Source: SMAG-U1939 sp035763125
Lineage (GTDB): Bacteria > Chloroflexota > Ktedonobacteria > Ktedonobacterales > JADMIN01
Length of the DNA: 64,000 nucleotides
Assembly: GCA_035763125.1 (NCBI GenBank)
Contig: DASUBU010000211.1
Location: 1-64,000 of the forward strand
Direction: 5' to 3'
This document shows, one piece after another, positions 40,227 to 48,272 of the stretch; positions within the stretch are counted from its first letter, which is position 1; each line of letters begins with the position of its first letter. A program made the position numbers and the translations under genes. The notes beneath the pieces are model-generated. The model was not told the origin of the DNA and did no database searches. It saw only the letters and a program-made list of their open reading frames with translations.

Positions 40227-41606
40227 TCAGCGGCGCAGCACCGCGAAGACGTTCGCCGCCGCCAGCGCCAGCCCGGCGCCCAGCGCGGCGCACGCGAGGC
40301 GTAGCGGCCAGAGCCAGCCTGCCGGGGCGCAGAGGACCGCGCAGAGCAGTCCGACGTTGATCAGCCACCAGCTCGCCTCGGCCCAGCGGCTATGGATCAT
40401 GTCGCGCATCAGCGGCACCTGACGCCGGCCCACCAGCGGGGCGTAGCGCTCCTGCCACAGCAGGAACGGCACGATCTTGTAGAGGTACCCGACTGTGCTT
40501 TGGCCCAGCCAGCCGACGAAGGCCGCCAGCCCGAGCGCGAAGAGCAACGGAGGCGTGGTCTGGCCAGAGACCACCACAGCCACCCCAACCGGCGTGAGGA
40601 TTACCAGCCACGCCACCGCGGCGATGCCGTGGCGCTGGGTCACGTCGAGCGGCTTGCGCCGCCGGGCGCGCAGCATGCGCCGGTAGTCGTACGCGAAGAG
40701 CCACACGGCGCCACAGAAGACGGCGCCGCCCGCCGCCACGAGCGCGCCGATCCCCATCACGAAGCCGGCTGCCATCGTGAGCAGGCCACCATTGAGCAGC
40801 GCGAAGACCCAGCGTCCGAGCCGGTCGTCGTGGCTGTGGGCGAGCGCGAACATGCGCACCAACGTATACGAGACGCCCATCAGCGTGCAGGTCAGCCAGC
40901 CAGCCACGCCCAGCGCGATGTGTGCCGGGAGCACGCGTCCCAACCCCGTACCGAGGAAGCCGAGCCGCAGATCGAGGGCGGCTGTCAGGCCAAGCGCGAC
41001 GACGGCACAGAGATAGCCAGCCGCCGCGGCCAGATAGCGTGCCGTCAGCGGGCGCTGGCGCGCGCTGGCGATCGTCATCCACAGCACGGCCACATGGTGC
41101 CCGATAGCCACGAGCACGAGCGTGCCCCCCGCGGCGATCGCCAGCGGCTGCATGATCCAGAAGCCGGAGACCAGGATCGCGACACCCGTTACGAACACGG
41201 GGTATTCCCAGCGGACCAGCCGCGTCGCACGCAGCGGCGCGACCAGCACAACTGGCGCAAGCTGGAGCGACGCCCCCAGGATGATCATCGTGAGCCAGCC
41301 GAGGGTGGCGACATGAACCAGCGCCAGGACATGCGGCGCCAGCGGGCCGGCGGTTGCGTCAGCGGCAAGCCAGGGGAGCGCCAGGCCAAAGAGCGCCGCG
41401 GCGCCGATGCCCGTCAGCAGAAACGGCAACGGCACGCTGAGTGGCACACCACCGCGTGTTCCCATGCCGCCCAGCCCCGAGACGGTGATGCCAGGGGTGG
41501 CCGCGGCGCGCATCGGCGCGGGTGCGGCGGGAGGGGGGGCGTGCGGAGAACCACCATTGGAAGGCGCGGGCGCCGCTGGACGCCCGTCTTGCTGCTGCAT
41601 CGCCAT
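40227..41606 (-). CDS. Polytopic NnrS-like membrane protein of the nitrogen-oxide cluster
   Basis: 459 residues. A Pro/Ala-rich cytoplasmic N-terminus of about 50 residues precedes about 12 membrane helices. The motif LALVHVATLGWLTMIILGASLQLAPVV, with a His before TLGW, is shared with NnrS and with heme-copper oxidase subunit I-like proteins. Further membrane histidines (VLPAHIALGVAGW, AIGHHVAVLW) suggest heme or metal binding. NnrS-type proteins protect against NO-derived iron complexes. It lies 140 bases downstream of DUF2249 copy 2 on the same strand, probably one transcript controlled from CRP site 2. Confidence 0.75.
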   Translation of the reverse strand: MAMQQQDGRPAAPAPSNGGSPHAPPPAAPAPMRAAATPGITVSGLGGMGTRGGVPLSVPLPFLLTGIGAAALFGLALPWLAADATAGPLAPHVLALVHVATLGWLTMIILGASLQLAPVVLVAPLRATRLVRWEYPVFVTGVAILVSGFWIMQPLAIAAGGTLVLVAIGHHVAVLWMTIASARQRPLTARYLAAAAGYLCAVVALGLTAALDLRLGFLGTGLGRVLPAHIALGVAGWLTCTLMGVSYTLVRMFALAHSHDDRLGRWVFALLNGGLLTMAAGFVMGIGALVAAGGAVFCGAVWLFAYDYRRMLRARRRKPLDVTQRHGIAAVAWLVILTPVGVAVVVSGQTTPPLLFALGLAAFVGWLGQSTVGYLYKIVPFLLWQERYAPLVGRRQVPLMRDMIHSRWAEASWWLINVGLLCAVLCAPAGWLWPLRLACAALGAGLALAAANVFAVLRR

Positions 41607-41746
41607 GACGCCATCGCTCCTCACGTGTGGGCGCAAGACTGCTCGTATCTGGCATACCCCTTTGGGGCGAGTGGAAGCGCGCCGCAGTCAGCGGGAGCGT
41701 GCCGCTCTGCCGCTCTCTGTTTCTTCCGCGGTCTTGAGAGGGGCGC

Positions 41747-42016
41747 TTAGCGCGCGGCAGCCGGCTCGCGTGTGAAGCGCACGATCCACTCGTCGGCGGC
41801 CACGCGCTCCGTCTCGTAGGTGAAGCCGCGGCCGCCGAGCACGCCATAGAGCGGTTGCGGCTCGAAGGGCGCGATCAGCACGAAGGCCTCGCCCGGCTGC
41901 AGCCTCTCGGCGGCCTCCAGAATCCGCACGAACGGCTCATCGCCGCGCTCCAGATCGGGCCGCACGTCCACAATCTCGCGCGCGTGGGCTTGCCAGGTCT
42001 CGCTCAGCGTCGTCAT
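41747..42016 (-). CDS. DUF2249 protein (copy 2)
   Basis: 89 residues: EIVDVRPDLERGDEPFVRILEAAERLQPGEAFVLIAPFEPQPLYGVL, then DEWIVRFTRE. It has the same fold and spacing as copy 1 at 37574. The ATG at 42016 follows GGAGGAG. It is divergent from the CRP/FNR regulator with a palindromic site between them. Confidence 0.85.
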   Translation of the reverse strand: MTTLSETWQAHAREIVDVRPDLERGDEPFVRILEAAERLQPGEAFVLIAPFEPQPLYGVLGGRGFTYETERVAADEWIVRFTREPAAAR

Positions 42017-42138
42017 CGTTGTTCTCCTCCGCGAACGGTCGCATAGCATGTCGGTGTCGTCATGTGGACCCTCGCCGCCGGACCCGAACGACCGCCGCCT
42101 TGCGCTGGTACCGTATCGTAGGCGACACTGAGGGTGCA

Positions 42139-42152
42139 GCGACCTTTGTCGC
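42139..42152. promoter_or_regulatory. CRP/FNR-family binding site 2
   Basis: GCGACCTTTGTCGC, 14 bases identical to the core of site 1, in the gap between DUF2249 copy 2 and the regulator gene, 71 bases upstream of the regulator ATG. Confidence 0.72.
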
Positions 42153-42222
42153 ATCTTGGTGAAATGTGGAGGTGTTGCCCGCGCACACCGCGCGGCTTGC
42201 CGGAAGGCGAGGCGAGGCCTGT

Positions 42223-42888
42223 ATGCCGATTGAGCTCGACGTGCTCCGGCGGATTCCGCTCTTTGCCGAGCTGGAGCCCGCGGACCTGACGCACGTAGCC
42301 GCCGTGACACGCGAGCGCCGCTATGACCGCGGCGAAATCATCCTGGTCGAAGGGGAGCGCGCGGGAGCGTTCCAGTACGTCTATTCCGGGCTGGTCAAGG
42401 TCTACAAGACCTCGCCGGAGGGCAAGGAACAGGTGCTGCGGCTGATCGGATCGGGCCACACCTTCAACGACGTGCCCGCGTTCGATGGCGGGCCCAATCC
42501 TGCCAGCGCCGCCGCCATGGAGCCAAGCGTCATCTATTCGGTGGGCCGCGCACAGCTTCAGCAGCTCATGCTGGAGCGCCCCGCCATCGCCGCGGGGGCC
42601 GTTCGCACGCTGGCGAGCGCGCTGCGCCACCTCGTCTCGCTGGTTGAGGATCTCTCGTTCCGCCACGTCACAGAGCGCGTTGCCAAGATTCTGCTCGACC
42701 AGGAAGAAGCGGCTGCCGAGGGCCAGCCGCCGCACCGGCTGACGCAACAAGAGATGGCCGCGATGGCTGGCACCGCCCGCGAGATGGTCGGTCGTGCGCT
42801 CAAAGACCTGGAGGCATCCGGCGCGATTGCCATGCGCCAGGGACGGGCCGTGGTGCTCGACCGCGAGCGCCTGCGCCTGCTCGCTTAA
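42223..42888 (+). CDS. CRP/FNR-family transcriptional regulator
   Basis: 221 residues. A cyclic-nucleotide-binding-like beta-roll (FAELEPADLTHVAAVTRERRYDRGEIILVEGERAG ... YVYSGLVKVYKTSPEGKEQVLRLIGSGHTFND) leads through the long dimer helix to a winged helix: RLTQQEMAAMAGTAREMVGRALKDLEASGAI. The recognition helix carries RExxGR as in CRP, which reads GTGA half-sites. The protein contains no cysteine, so it is not an Fe-S FNR. Heme- or ligand-based NO or CO sensing (DNR/CooA-like) is plausible. The ATG at 42223 was chosen by homology; a GGCGAGG lies upstream. Confidence 0.92.
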   Translation: MPIELDVLRRIPLFAELEPADLTHVAAVTRERRYDRGEIILVEGERAGAFQYVYSGLVKVYKTSPEGKEQVLRLIGSGHTFNDVPAFDGGPNPASAAAMEPSVIYSVGRAQLQQLMLERPAIAAGAVRTLASALRHLVSLVEDLSFRHVTERVAKILLDQEEAAAEGQPPHRLTQQEMAAMAGTAREMVGRALKDLEASGAIAMRQGRAVVLDRERLRLLA

Positions 42889-42970
42889 GCGCTCGCGTAT
42901 CTCAAACGCATCACGCTCCTTCTCGTATGCCTCACGCTCGCATCACGCTTCGACTGCACACTCAGAGTTT

Positions 42971-42984
42971 GTGACTTTTGTCAC
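42971..42984. promoter_or_regulatory. CRP/FNR-family binding site 3, nirK promoter
   Basis: GTGACTTTTGTCAC is a perfect palindrome with CRP half-sites GTGA-N6-TCAC. A -10-like TACGCT starts at 43008, 30.5 bases from the centre, the same offset as at site 1. This would put the start near 43020 with the site centred near -42, a class II activator position. Confidence 0.75.
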
Positions 42985-43091
42985 TCTCGTCCATTCTCCC
43001 TCCGCACTACGCTGCGAACCAATGCATCGTTGACATTGTTCGCCCGGCCTCACTCGCCTCAAGGGGCCAGTGGCGTGAGAGGGAGAGACAG

Positions 43092-44318
43092 ATGAGCAAG
43101 CAGCTCTTGGACAAGCCCGACTCGGTGGAGGCGGGCGCTGACGGAGCAAAATCCATCCGAGCAGCGGCACCGACACCAACAGCGGCCGCACCAACAGCGA
43201 CCACGACGCCGAGAGCGACGCCAACCGTGACCGCGACCCGCGTCGCGCCTCGTCCCTCCGGCCAGGAGATGTCCGCCTGGTGGCGCGAGGACAGCAGCAA
43301 ACGACTGAAGGTGACGGCTGCCGGCTCAGTCGCTGGTCTGCTGATCCTGGTTGCGCTGGTCGTCGCGCTGATCGCCAATGCCGGCGGCGGTACACAGACG
43401 GCCTCCAACACGAGCGGGATGACTGGGATGAGCGGCGCAAGCAATACCAGCCCCATCACCACCAGCCCCAATGCGCCGGCACATCAGCTGTACAATCCGG
43501 CGCTGCCGCCTGTGGCGCAAGGCGACACCGTCAATGTCACACTGACCGCCAAGGAATCGTTGATTAGCATCTCGAAGGGCATCGCCTACCACGCCTGGAC
43601 CTTCAACGGCACAGTGCCGGGGCCTGCGCTGCACGTGCGGCAGGGCCAGCGCATCCACTTCACGCTGGTCAACGGCACCAACATGCCGCACTCGATTGAC
43701 TTCCACGCCGCGCAAACGCCCTGGAACGTGAACTACAAGCCAATTGGGCCGGGCCAGAGCTTCAGCTTCGACTGGACCGCCAATTATCCTGGCGTCTTCA
43801 TGTATCACTGCGGCACGCCGCCCGTCATGGAGCACATCGCCAACGGCATGTACGGCGCGATCATCGTTGATCCGGCCAATGGCTGGGCGCCCGCGCAGGA
43901 ATACGTGCTGGTGCAGAGCGAGTTCTACCTCCAGAAGCAGGCGGATGGCAGCTACGTCTACAATGCCACCAAGGCGATGGCCAGCACCCCCGACTTCGTG
44001 GTCTTTAACGGCTACGACGGCCAGTATCGCGACCAGCCGATCCAGGTCAAAGCTGGGCAGCGCGTTCGCCTCTACATTGTCAACGCCGGACCGTCCGCCT
44101 TCTCAGGCTTCCACGTGATCGGCGGGATCTTCAGTGATGTCTATGCTGACGGCAACCCTGCCAACCACACGGTCGGCGACCAGACGGTTACCATTCCGCC
44201 AGGTGGCGGCACGGTGGTGGAGCTGACGATGCCCGAGGCCGGCCAGTATCCCTTCGTCACACACGCCTTCTCCGCGGCCATGAAGGGCGCCATCGGGGTC
44301 CTCCAGGCGTCGAAGTAG
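43092..44318 (+). CDS. nirK: Membrane-anchored copper-containing nitrite reductase
   Basis: 408 residues. NirK reduces nitrite to nitric oxide outside the membrane. A Thr/Ala/Pro-rich N-terminus is followed by one membrane helix (about 74-96) and two cupredoxin domains. Type 1 copper ligands: H200 (MPHSIDFHAA), C240, H248 and M253 (YHCGTPPVMEHIANGM). Type 2 ligands: H205, H239 and H391 (FVTHAF). The catalytic pair is D203 and H341 (GFHVIGGIFSDVYADG). The wording of the last motif resembles the AniA-type (class II) enzymes. The start follows GGGAGAG. It is followed by a strong hairpin terminator and preceded by CRP-type site 3. Confidence 0.92.
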   Translation: MSKQLLDKPDSVEAGADGAKSIRAAAPTPTAAAPTATTTPRATPTVTATRVAPRPSGQEMSAWWREDSSKRLKVTAAGSVAGLLILVALVVALIANAGGGTQTASNTSGMTGMSGASNTSPITTSPNAPAHQLYNPALPPVAQGDTVNVTLTAKESLISISKGIAYHAWTFNGTVPGPALHVRQGQRIHFTLVNGTNMPHSIDFHAAQTPWNVNYKPIGPGQSFSFDWTANYPGVFMYHCGTPPVMEHIANGMYGAIIVDPANGWAPAQEYVLVQSEFYLQKQADGSYVYNATKAMASTPDFVVFNGYDGQYRDQPIQVKAGQRVRLYIVNAGPSAFSGFHVIGGIFSDVYADGNPANHTVGDQTVTIPPGGGTVVELTMPEAGQYPFVTHAFSAAMKGAIGVLQASK

Positions 44319-44376
44319 ACCGCCGCGTCACCCGCTACGGGCAGTAAGCCACTCGGCAGATAACCCATCGCAATCG

Positions 44377-44404
44377 CTCGGGCCTCCCTTCGCGGAGGCC
44401 CGAG
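44377..44404 (+). terminator. Hairpin terminator after nirK
   Basis: Perfect 11-base-pair stem CTCGGGCCTCC / GGAGGCCCGAG with a 6-base loop, 58 bases after the nirK stop. No T-run follows, which is common in GC-rich genomes. It lies between convergent genes and could act in both directions. Confidence 0.8.
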
Positions 44405-44519
44405 TCGTGGTGGTGGAAATGGCAGCATACTCAGTTCGCGGGGCGTGCTCATGGCAGTCGCGCTGGCCGAGACGCTTGGGTCCGGCTTCCGGAGGCTCCT
44501 GTCCGCCCCAGCCTACGGG

Positions 44520-45458
44520 TTAGCGGATGATCTCTCGCGCGAAGAAGCGAAGCGGCTCCAGGTCCAGCACGTCGGGGAAGCTGAGGACGACCTCCTGAAC
44601 GCCGGCTGCCTCGAGCTCGTCCAGACGCGGGCGGATCATATCGGGGGTGCCGATCAGCGCGCCTGCGTAGACCGGGCGGGAGAGCAGCTCGAAGGGAATC
44701 TTCGCTCGCGCCTGCTCTTCGGTCTCCCCAATGGCGCAAGGAAGTCCTGCCGTGCGGTGGATGGCGCGGTAATCCCGCCCAACAATCTCGCAATGGCGTT
44801 TCAGGACGGCCAGCTTATGCTGAATCGCCGGCACATCCCCGGTGATGTTGCAGGCGTCTCCGTACTGCGCGACCAGCTTGAGCGTCACCTGCTCGCCGCC
44901 GCCGGCGATCAGCAGAGGAATGTGAGGCTTCTGGACTCCTTTGGGCTGGTTGATGGCGCCGCGCACGTGGTAGTACTGGCCCTCGAAGACTGCTTCGTCC
45001 TGCGTCCACATCGCCAGGATGATCTTCACCGCCTCGCGCAGCCTTCGCAAGCGTTCCGCCGTGTCAGGATAGTTGTAGCCGTAGGCGCGATACTCGTGCT
45101 CGTACCATCCCGCGCCAATCCCGCACGTCAGCCGCCCATGCGAGAGCACGTCTACGGTACTCGCCATGTGCGCGAGCAGTGCGGGATTGCGATAGCCGTT
45201 GCACGTCACCTGGTTGATGCGCACGCGCGTCGTGTCGCGCGCCAGCGCCGCCGTCGTCGTCCAGCACTCGAACGCCTTTTCCTGCACAGGGCGAGGAACA
45301 GTATGGAAGTGATCGGCCAGCCAGACGGAGGAGAACCCCAGCTCGTCCGCCGTCCGGGCGACACGAGTCATCGCCTCATATGCTTCTACAGGATCGCTGA
45401 TGCTGGCCAGATCCATGATCCAGCCTTGCGGTAGAGAGACGCCGAATTGTAGTGGCAT
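44520..45458 (-). CDS. LLM-class (luciferase-like) F420-dependent oxidoreductase
   Basis: About 312 residues, TIM barrel of the bacterial luciferase family: FSSVWLADHFHTVPRPVQ, CNGYRNPALLAHMASTVDVLSHGRLTCGIGAGWYEHEYRAYGY and PLLIAGGGEQVTLKLVAQYGDACN, all typical of F420-dependent members. The substrate is unknown. The ATG at 45458 is chosen; a GTG two codons earlier is equivalent. It is divergent from an MmyB-type regulator with about 180 bases between, a pairing often seen for flavin-type enzymes under MmyB control. Confidence 0.92.
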   Translation of the reverse strand: MPLQFGVSLPQGWIMDLASISDPVEAYEAMTRVARTADELGFSSVWLADHFHTVPRPVQEKAFECWTTTAALARDTTRVRINQVTCNGYRNPALLAHMASTVDVLSHGRLTCGIGAGWYEHEYRAYGYNYPDTAERLRRLREAVKIILAMWTQDEAVFEGQYYHVRGAINQPKGVQKPHIPLLIAGGGEQVTLKLVAQYGDACNITGDVPAIQHKLAVLKRHCEIVGRDYRAIHRTAGLPCAIGETEEQARAKIPFELLSRPVYAGALIGTPDMIRPRLDELEAAGVQEVVLSFPDVLDLEPLRFFAREIIR

Positions 45459-45639
45459 GCACACCCCAGCATTCTACTGACTGATCGAGCAGCACTCCCC
45501 TGCCCGCTGGGAGCTATTCGCGCCAGCACACGAATGGCCTCGCGCGTAGTTGCTCCACCTGAGTATGCTTGCCGTGTGATAATGGGACCAGAGTCTCTCG
45601 ATCATAGGTCTCGGACCACCACTATGAGGAGCGGCCGCG

Positions 45640-46470
45640 ATGCAGGAGCGCGATCGTCGCCAGGCCCTCGCCGATTTCCTGCGCCAGCGACGGGCCAGCC
45701 TTACTCCCGCCGATGTGGGGCTGCCAGATGGCCTCAGGCGTCGAACGCCAGGGCTGCGTCGTGAGGAGGTTGCACAGCTTGCCAGCATCGGCACGTCCTG
45801 GTACGTCTGGCTGGAACAGGGGCGCGACGTCCACCCGTCAGCTCAGGTCCTGGAAAGCCTCGCTCAGGCGCTCAAGCTTAGCCTGAACGAACGCCGGCAT
45901 CTGTTCCTGCTGGCTGGGTTGGCCCCGCCCCCACAGGGCTCGCCGTCGGAGGAGCGCGTCAGTCCGGCTCTCCGGCGGGTGCTGGATGAGCTCGATCCTG
46001 CCCCAGCGTGCGTCATCGGGCGACGGTGGGATTATCTGGCCTGGAACAAAGCAGCCGATGCGCTCTATGCTATTTCAGAGGCATCGTCTCCTTACGCGCG
46101 CAACGTGGTCTGGCAGCTCTTCACCAGCCTGGCGCGGCGGAATCGGCCACACTGGGAGCAGATCGCGCAGGCCACTCTGGCGGAGTTTCGCGCGTCCAGC
46201 GCCCGCTATCCGGGAGATGGATGGTTTGAGGAGCTCATCGAGGACCTGAAACAGGCGAGCCCGGATTTCTGCCGGCTGTGGCCTCATCACGAAGTGCGCC
46301 GCTCGCTCGACGGCCACAAGATCATAGAGCATGCGACGCTGGGTCGCCTGGAGTTCGAGCACATCAACTTGCAGGTGCTCAGCGAGCCGGATATCCGCAT
46401 CATGATCTACATGCCCGACGCCACGACGCGCGCGAAATTCGAGCAGTATCTCGCGGCAGCGCAAGGCTGA
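45640..46470 (+). CDS. XRE/MmyB-family transcriptional regulator
   Basis: 276 residues. N-terminal Cro/CI helix-turn-helix: TPGLRREEVAQLASIGTSWYVWLEQGRDVHPSAQVLESLAQAL. The C-terminal MmyB ligand-binding domain is PAPACVIGRRWDYLAWNKAADALY ... RRSLDGHKIIEHATLGRLEFEHINLQVL, the PAS-like fold thought to bind a fatty-acid-type ligand. The ATG follows GAGGAG. It likely regulates the divergent oxidoreductase. Confidence 0.93.
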   Translation: MQERDRRQALADFLRQRRASLTPADVGLPDGLRRRTPGLRREEVAQLASIGTSWYVWLEQGRDVHPSAQVLESLAQALKLSLNERRHLFLLAGLAPPPQGSPSEERVSPALRRVLDELDPAPACVIGRRWDYLAWNKAADALYAISEASSPYARNVVWQLFTSLARRNRPHWEQIAQATLAEFRASSARYPGDGWFEELIEDLKQASPDFCRLWPHHEVRRSLDGHKIIEHATLGRLEFEHINLQVLSEPDIRIMIYMPDATTRAKFEQYLAAAQG

Positions 46471-46560
46471 GCGAGCGAGGGTGCGCAGAGTGCTGGAATT
46501 GTGCGCTATGCTATCCCCATTCCTGTCTCATCGTCTCTCGTCCCGTTAGGAGTCTCCTGC

Positions 46561-47784
46561 ATGCAGACTACCCGCCGCCACGATTCGGCCCCTGAGGTCG
46601 AGACCGCCGACGAGCTGCACGCCGCCATCGCCGAGCGCGCGGACGACCTGATCGCCCGCCGCCGCCACTTCCACCAGCATCCTGAGCTCTCGCATGAGGA
46701 GCGCGAGACCGCCGCGGCGATTGCCGAGCACCTGCGTGGGCTGGGCCTCGATGTGACGGCAGGAGTCGGCGGCCACGGTGTGGTTGGGCTACTGCGCGGG
46801 ACCGTCGAGGGCGCGGCAGAGGGACCGACGCTGATGGTGCGCGCAGATATTGACGCGCTGCCAATCACCGAGCAGAGCGGCGCGCCATACGCCTCGCAGC
46901 GGCCTGGCGTCATGCACGCCTGCGGACACGACGGGCACATCGCGATTGCCATGACGCTGGCGGAGGTACTCACTGCGCGGCGCGACCGCCTGCGCGGTTC
47001 AGTCAAGTTCGTCTTCCAGCCGGCGGAGGAGCGCGCGGCGGGCGCCGAGCCGATGATCGCGGCGGGGGTGATGCAGGGCGTGGACGCCGTGATCGGGCTG
47101 CATCTGTGGAGCCAGGTGCCGGTGGGCGAGGTTGCCGTGCGGCCGGGCGCGTTCTTCGCCAGCGCCGACGAGCTGCATCTGCGGGTGCGCGGGCGCGGCG
47201 GGCATGGCGCGGAGCCGCACCTGACGGTGGATCCGGTGGTCGTCACCGCCCAGATCATCACGGCGCTACAGACGCTGGTGAGCCGCGAGATCAATCCGCT
47301 GCACAGCGCCGTGGTCACGTTCGGCACGATCCATGGCGGCACGGCCGGCAACGTCGTCGCCGATGAGGTGGAGCTGAAGGGCACGCTGCGCACCTACGAT
47401 CCTGCCGACCGCGAGTATCTGCTGCGGCGCATCGGCGAGGTGACGCGCGGCGTAGCGGCGAGCCTGCGCGCGGAGGCGATCTTCGAGCCGGGGATGAGCT
47501 GCCCCGCCTGCATCAACGACGAGACGGTCGCCGCGCTGGTGCGCCGCGCGGCCGCGGCGACGGTGGGCGAGGGGCACATCCTGGGCGAGCGGCGCTTCTC
47601 GGTCAGCGACGACATGGCGCGCTTCCTCCAAGAGGCGCCGGGCTGCTACTTCGTCGTCGGCGGCGGCAATGTCGAGCGCGGCATCACCGCGCCGCACCAC
47701 AACGCGCGCTTCGATCTGGACGAGGCGTGTCTGCCGATCGGCGTCGAGGTGCTCGCCCGCGCCGCGCTAGAGTATCTGGCGTAA
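46561..47784 (+). CDS. M20 family amidohydrolase (aminoacylase/hippurate hydrolase type)
   Basis: 407 residues. Metal-binding motifs: LMVRADIDALPI, MHACGHDGHIAIAMTLA, FVFQPAEERAAGAEPMIAAGV, VIGLHLWSQVPVGEVAV, and the C-terminal PGCYFVVGGGN and APHHNARFDLDE. The dimerisation lid (LRVRGRGGHGAEPHLTVDPV) is present. Such enzymes hydrolyse N-acyl amino acids; the exact substrate is not readable. The ATG at 46561 follows TAGGAG; upstream in-frame codons are not family-like. It stands alone, convergent with the small membrane protein. Confidence 0.93.
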   Translation: MQTTRRHDSAPEVETADELHAAIAERADDLIARRRHFHQHPELSHEERETAAAIAEHLRGLGLDVTAGVGGHGVVGLLRGTVEGAAEGPTLMVRADIDALPITEQSGAPYASQRPGVMHACGHDGHIAIAMTLAEVLTARRDRLRGSVKFVFQPAEERAAGAEPMIAAGVMQGVDAVIGLHLWSQVPVGEVAVRPGAFFASADELHLRVRGRGGHGAEPHLTVDPVVVTAQIITALQTLVSREINPLHSAVVTFGTIHGGTAGNVVADEVELKGTLRTYDPADREYLLRRIGEVTRGVAASLRAEAIFEPGMSCPACINDETVAALVRRAAAATVGEGHILGERRFSVSDDMARFLQEAPGCYFVVGGGNVERGITAPHHNARFDLDEACLPIGVEVLARAALEYLA

Positions 47785-47818
47785 CCGATGGCCCCACGGC
47801 TCTGGACATCTGGGCATG

Positions 47819-47843
47819 TGTAGGGGCGAGGTCTGCCTCGCCC
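47819..47843 (+). repeat. TGTAGGGGCG hairpin repeat, copy 4
   Basis: TGTAG followed by stem GGGCGAGG / CCTCGCCC with loop TCTG, 34 bases after the amidohydrolase stop, between convergent genes. Same design as the three copies near 21.5 kb, with a fourth stem sequence. Confidence 0.6.
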
Positions 47844-47909
47844 GCTGTAGCTGGCAAGGGGATGGGGATAGAGTCTGCCTGTCGTCCACCTTGTGCAGCG
47901 AAGTCGGTA

Positions 47910-48206
47910 TCACTGCGGCCAAATGAGAATTGCGACCACGAAAGCCATGAATCCGAGCAGCAAGAGGACGGGCTGCAGCCACTCGAGTATACCCAAGTCG
48001 AGCGTCACCCAGCCCAGGGACTGCATAGACGAAAGCGCCATGTCGGAGAGGAGGAATTCTAGCCCAATACACAGCGCCCACGCTTGCCGGCGGCGGAGTG
48101 GATTGCGGATGAATCGGGTTGGTCGGGCATAGCTTGCGTACGCTACTGACGCCAGCAAACAGGCAACCACGGCATACGCGGCTAGCTCGATCTCACCGGA
48201 TTTCAC
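47910..48206 (-). CDS. Small membrane protein, unknown function
   Basis: 98 residues from a GTG at 48206 with GAGGGG upstream. Three hydrophobic segments: ELAAYAVVACLLASVAYASY, QAWALCIGLEFLLSDMALS and LQPVLLLLGFMAFVVAILIW. The middle resembles DUF1622-type small membrane proteins (a CIGLEFLLSDMAL pattern), so that family is possible. It lies between the alkyltransferase (upstream, same strand) and the convergent amidohydrolase. Confidence 0.72.
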   Translation of the reverse strand: MKSGEIELAAYAVVACLLASVAYASYARPTRFIRNPLRRRQAWALCIGLEFLLSDMALSSMQSLGWVTLDLGILEWLQPVLLLLGFMAFVVAILIWPQ

Positions 48207-48272
48207 TTTTGCCCCTCTTTTGCAGCCTCGCGGTTGGCCACTATCATTATAGAGGGCATGGTAATACGACAC

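Noticed and set aside
40392..41750. Plus-strand open frame of 452 codons
   Set aside because: Antisense to the NnrS-like gene; it is rich in Arg, His, Gln and Asp without a domain pattern.
43092..44318. Possible loss of the catalytic histidine in NirK, suggested by GGIFSDVY in place of GGHGD
   Set aside because: The catalytic His lies in the preceding FHVIG (H341), as in AniA-type enzymes; the absent His of GGHGD is not the essential one.
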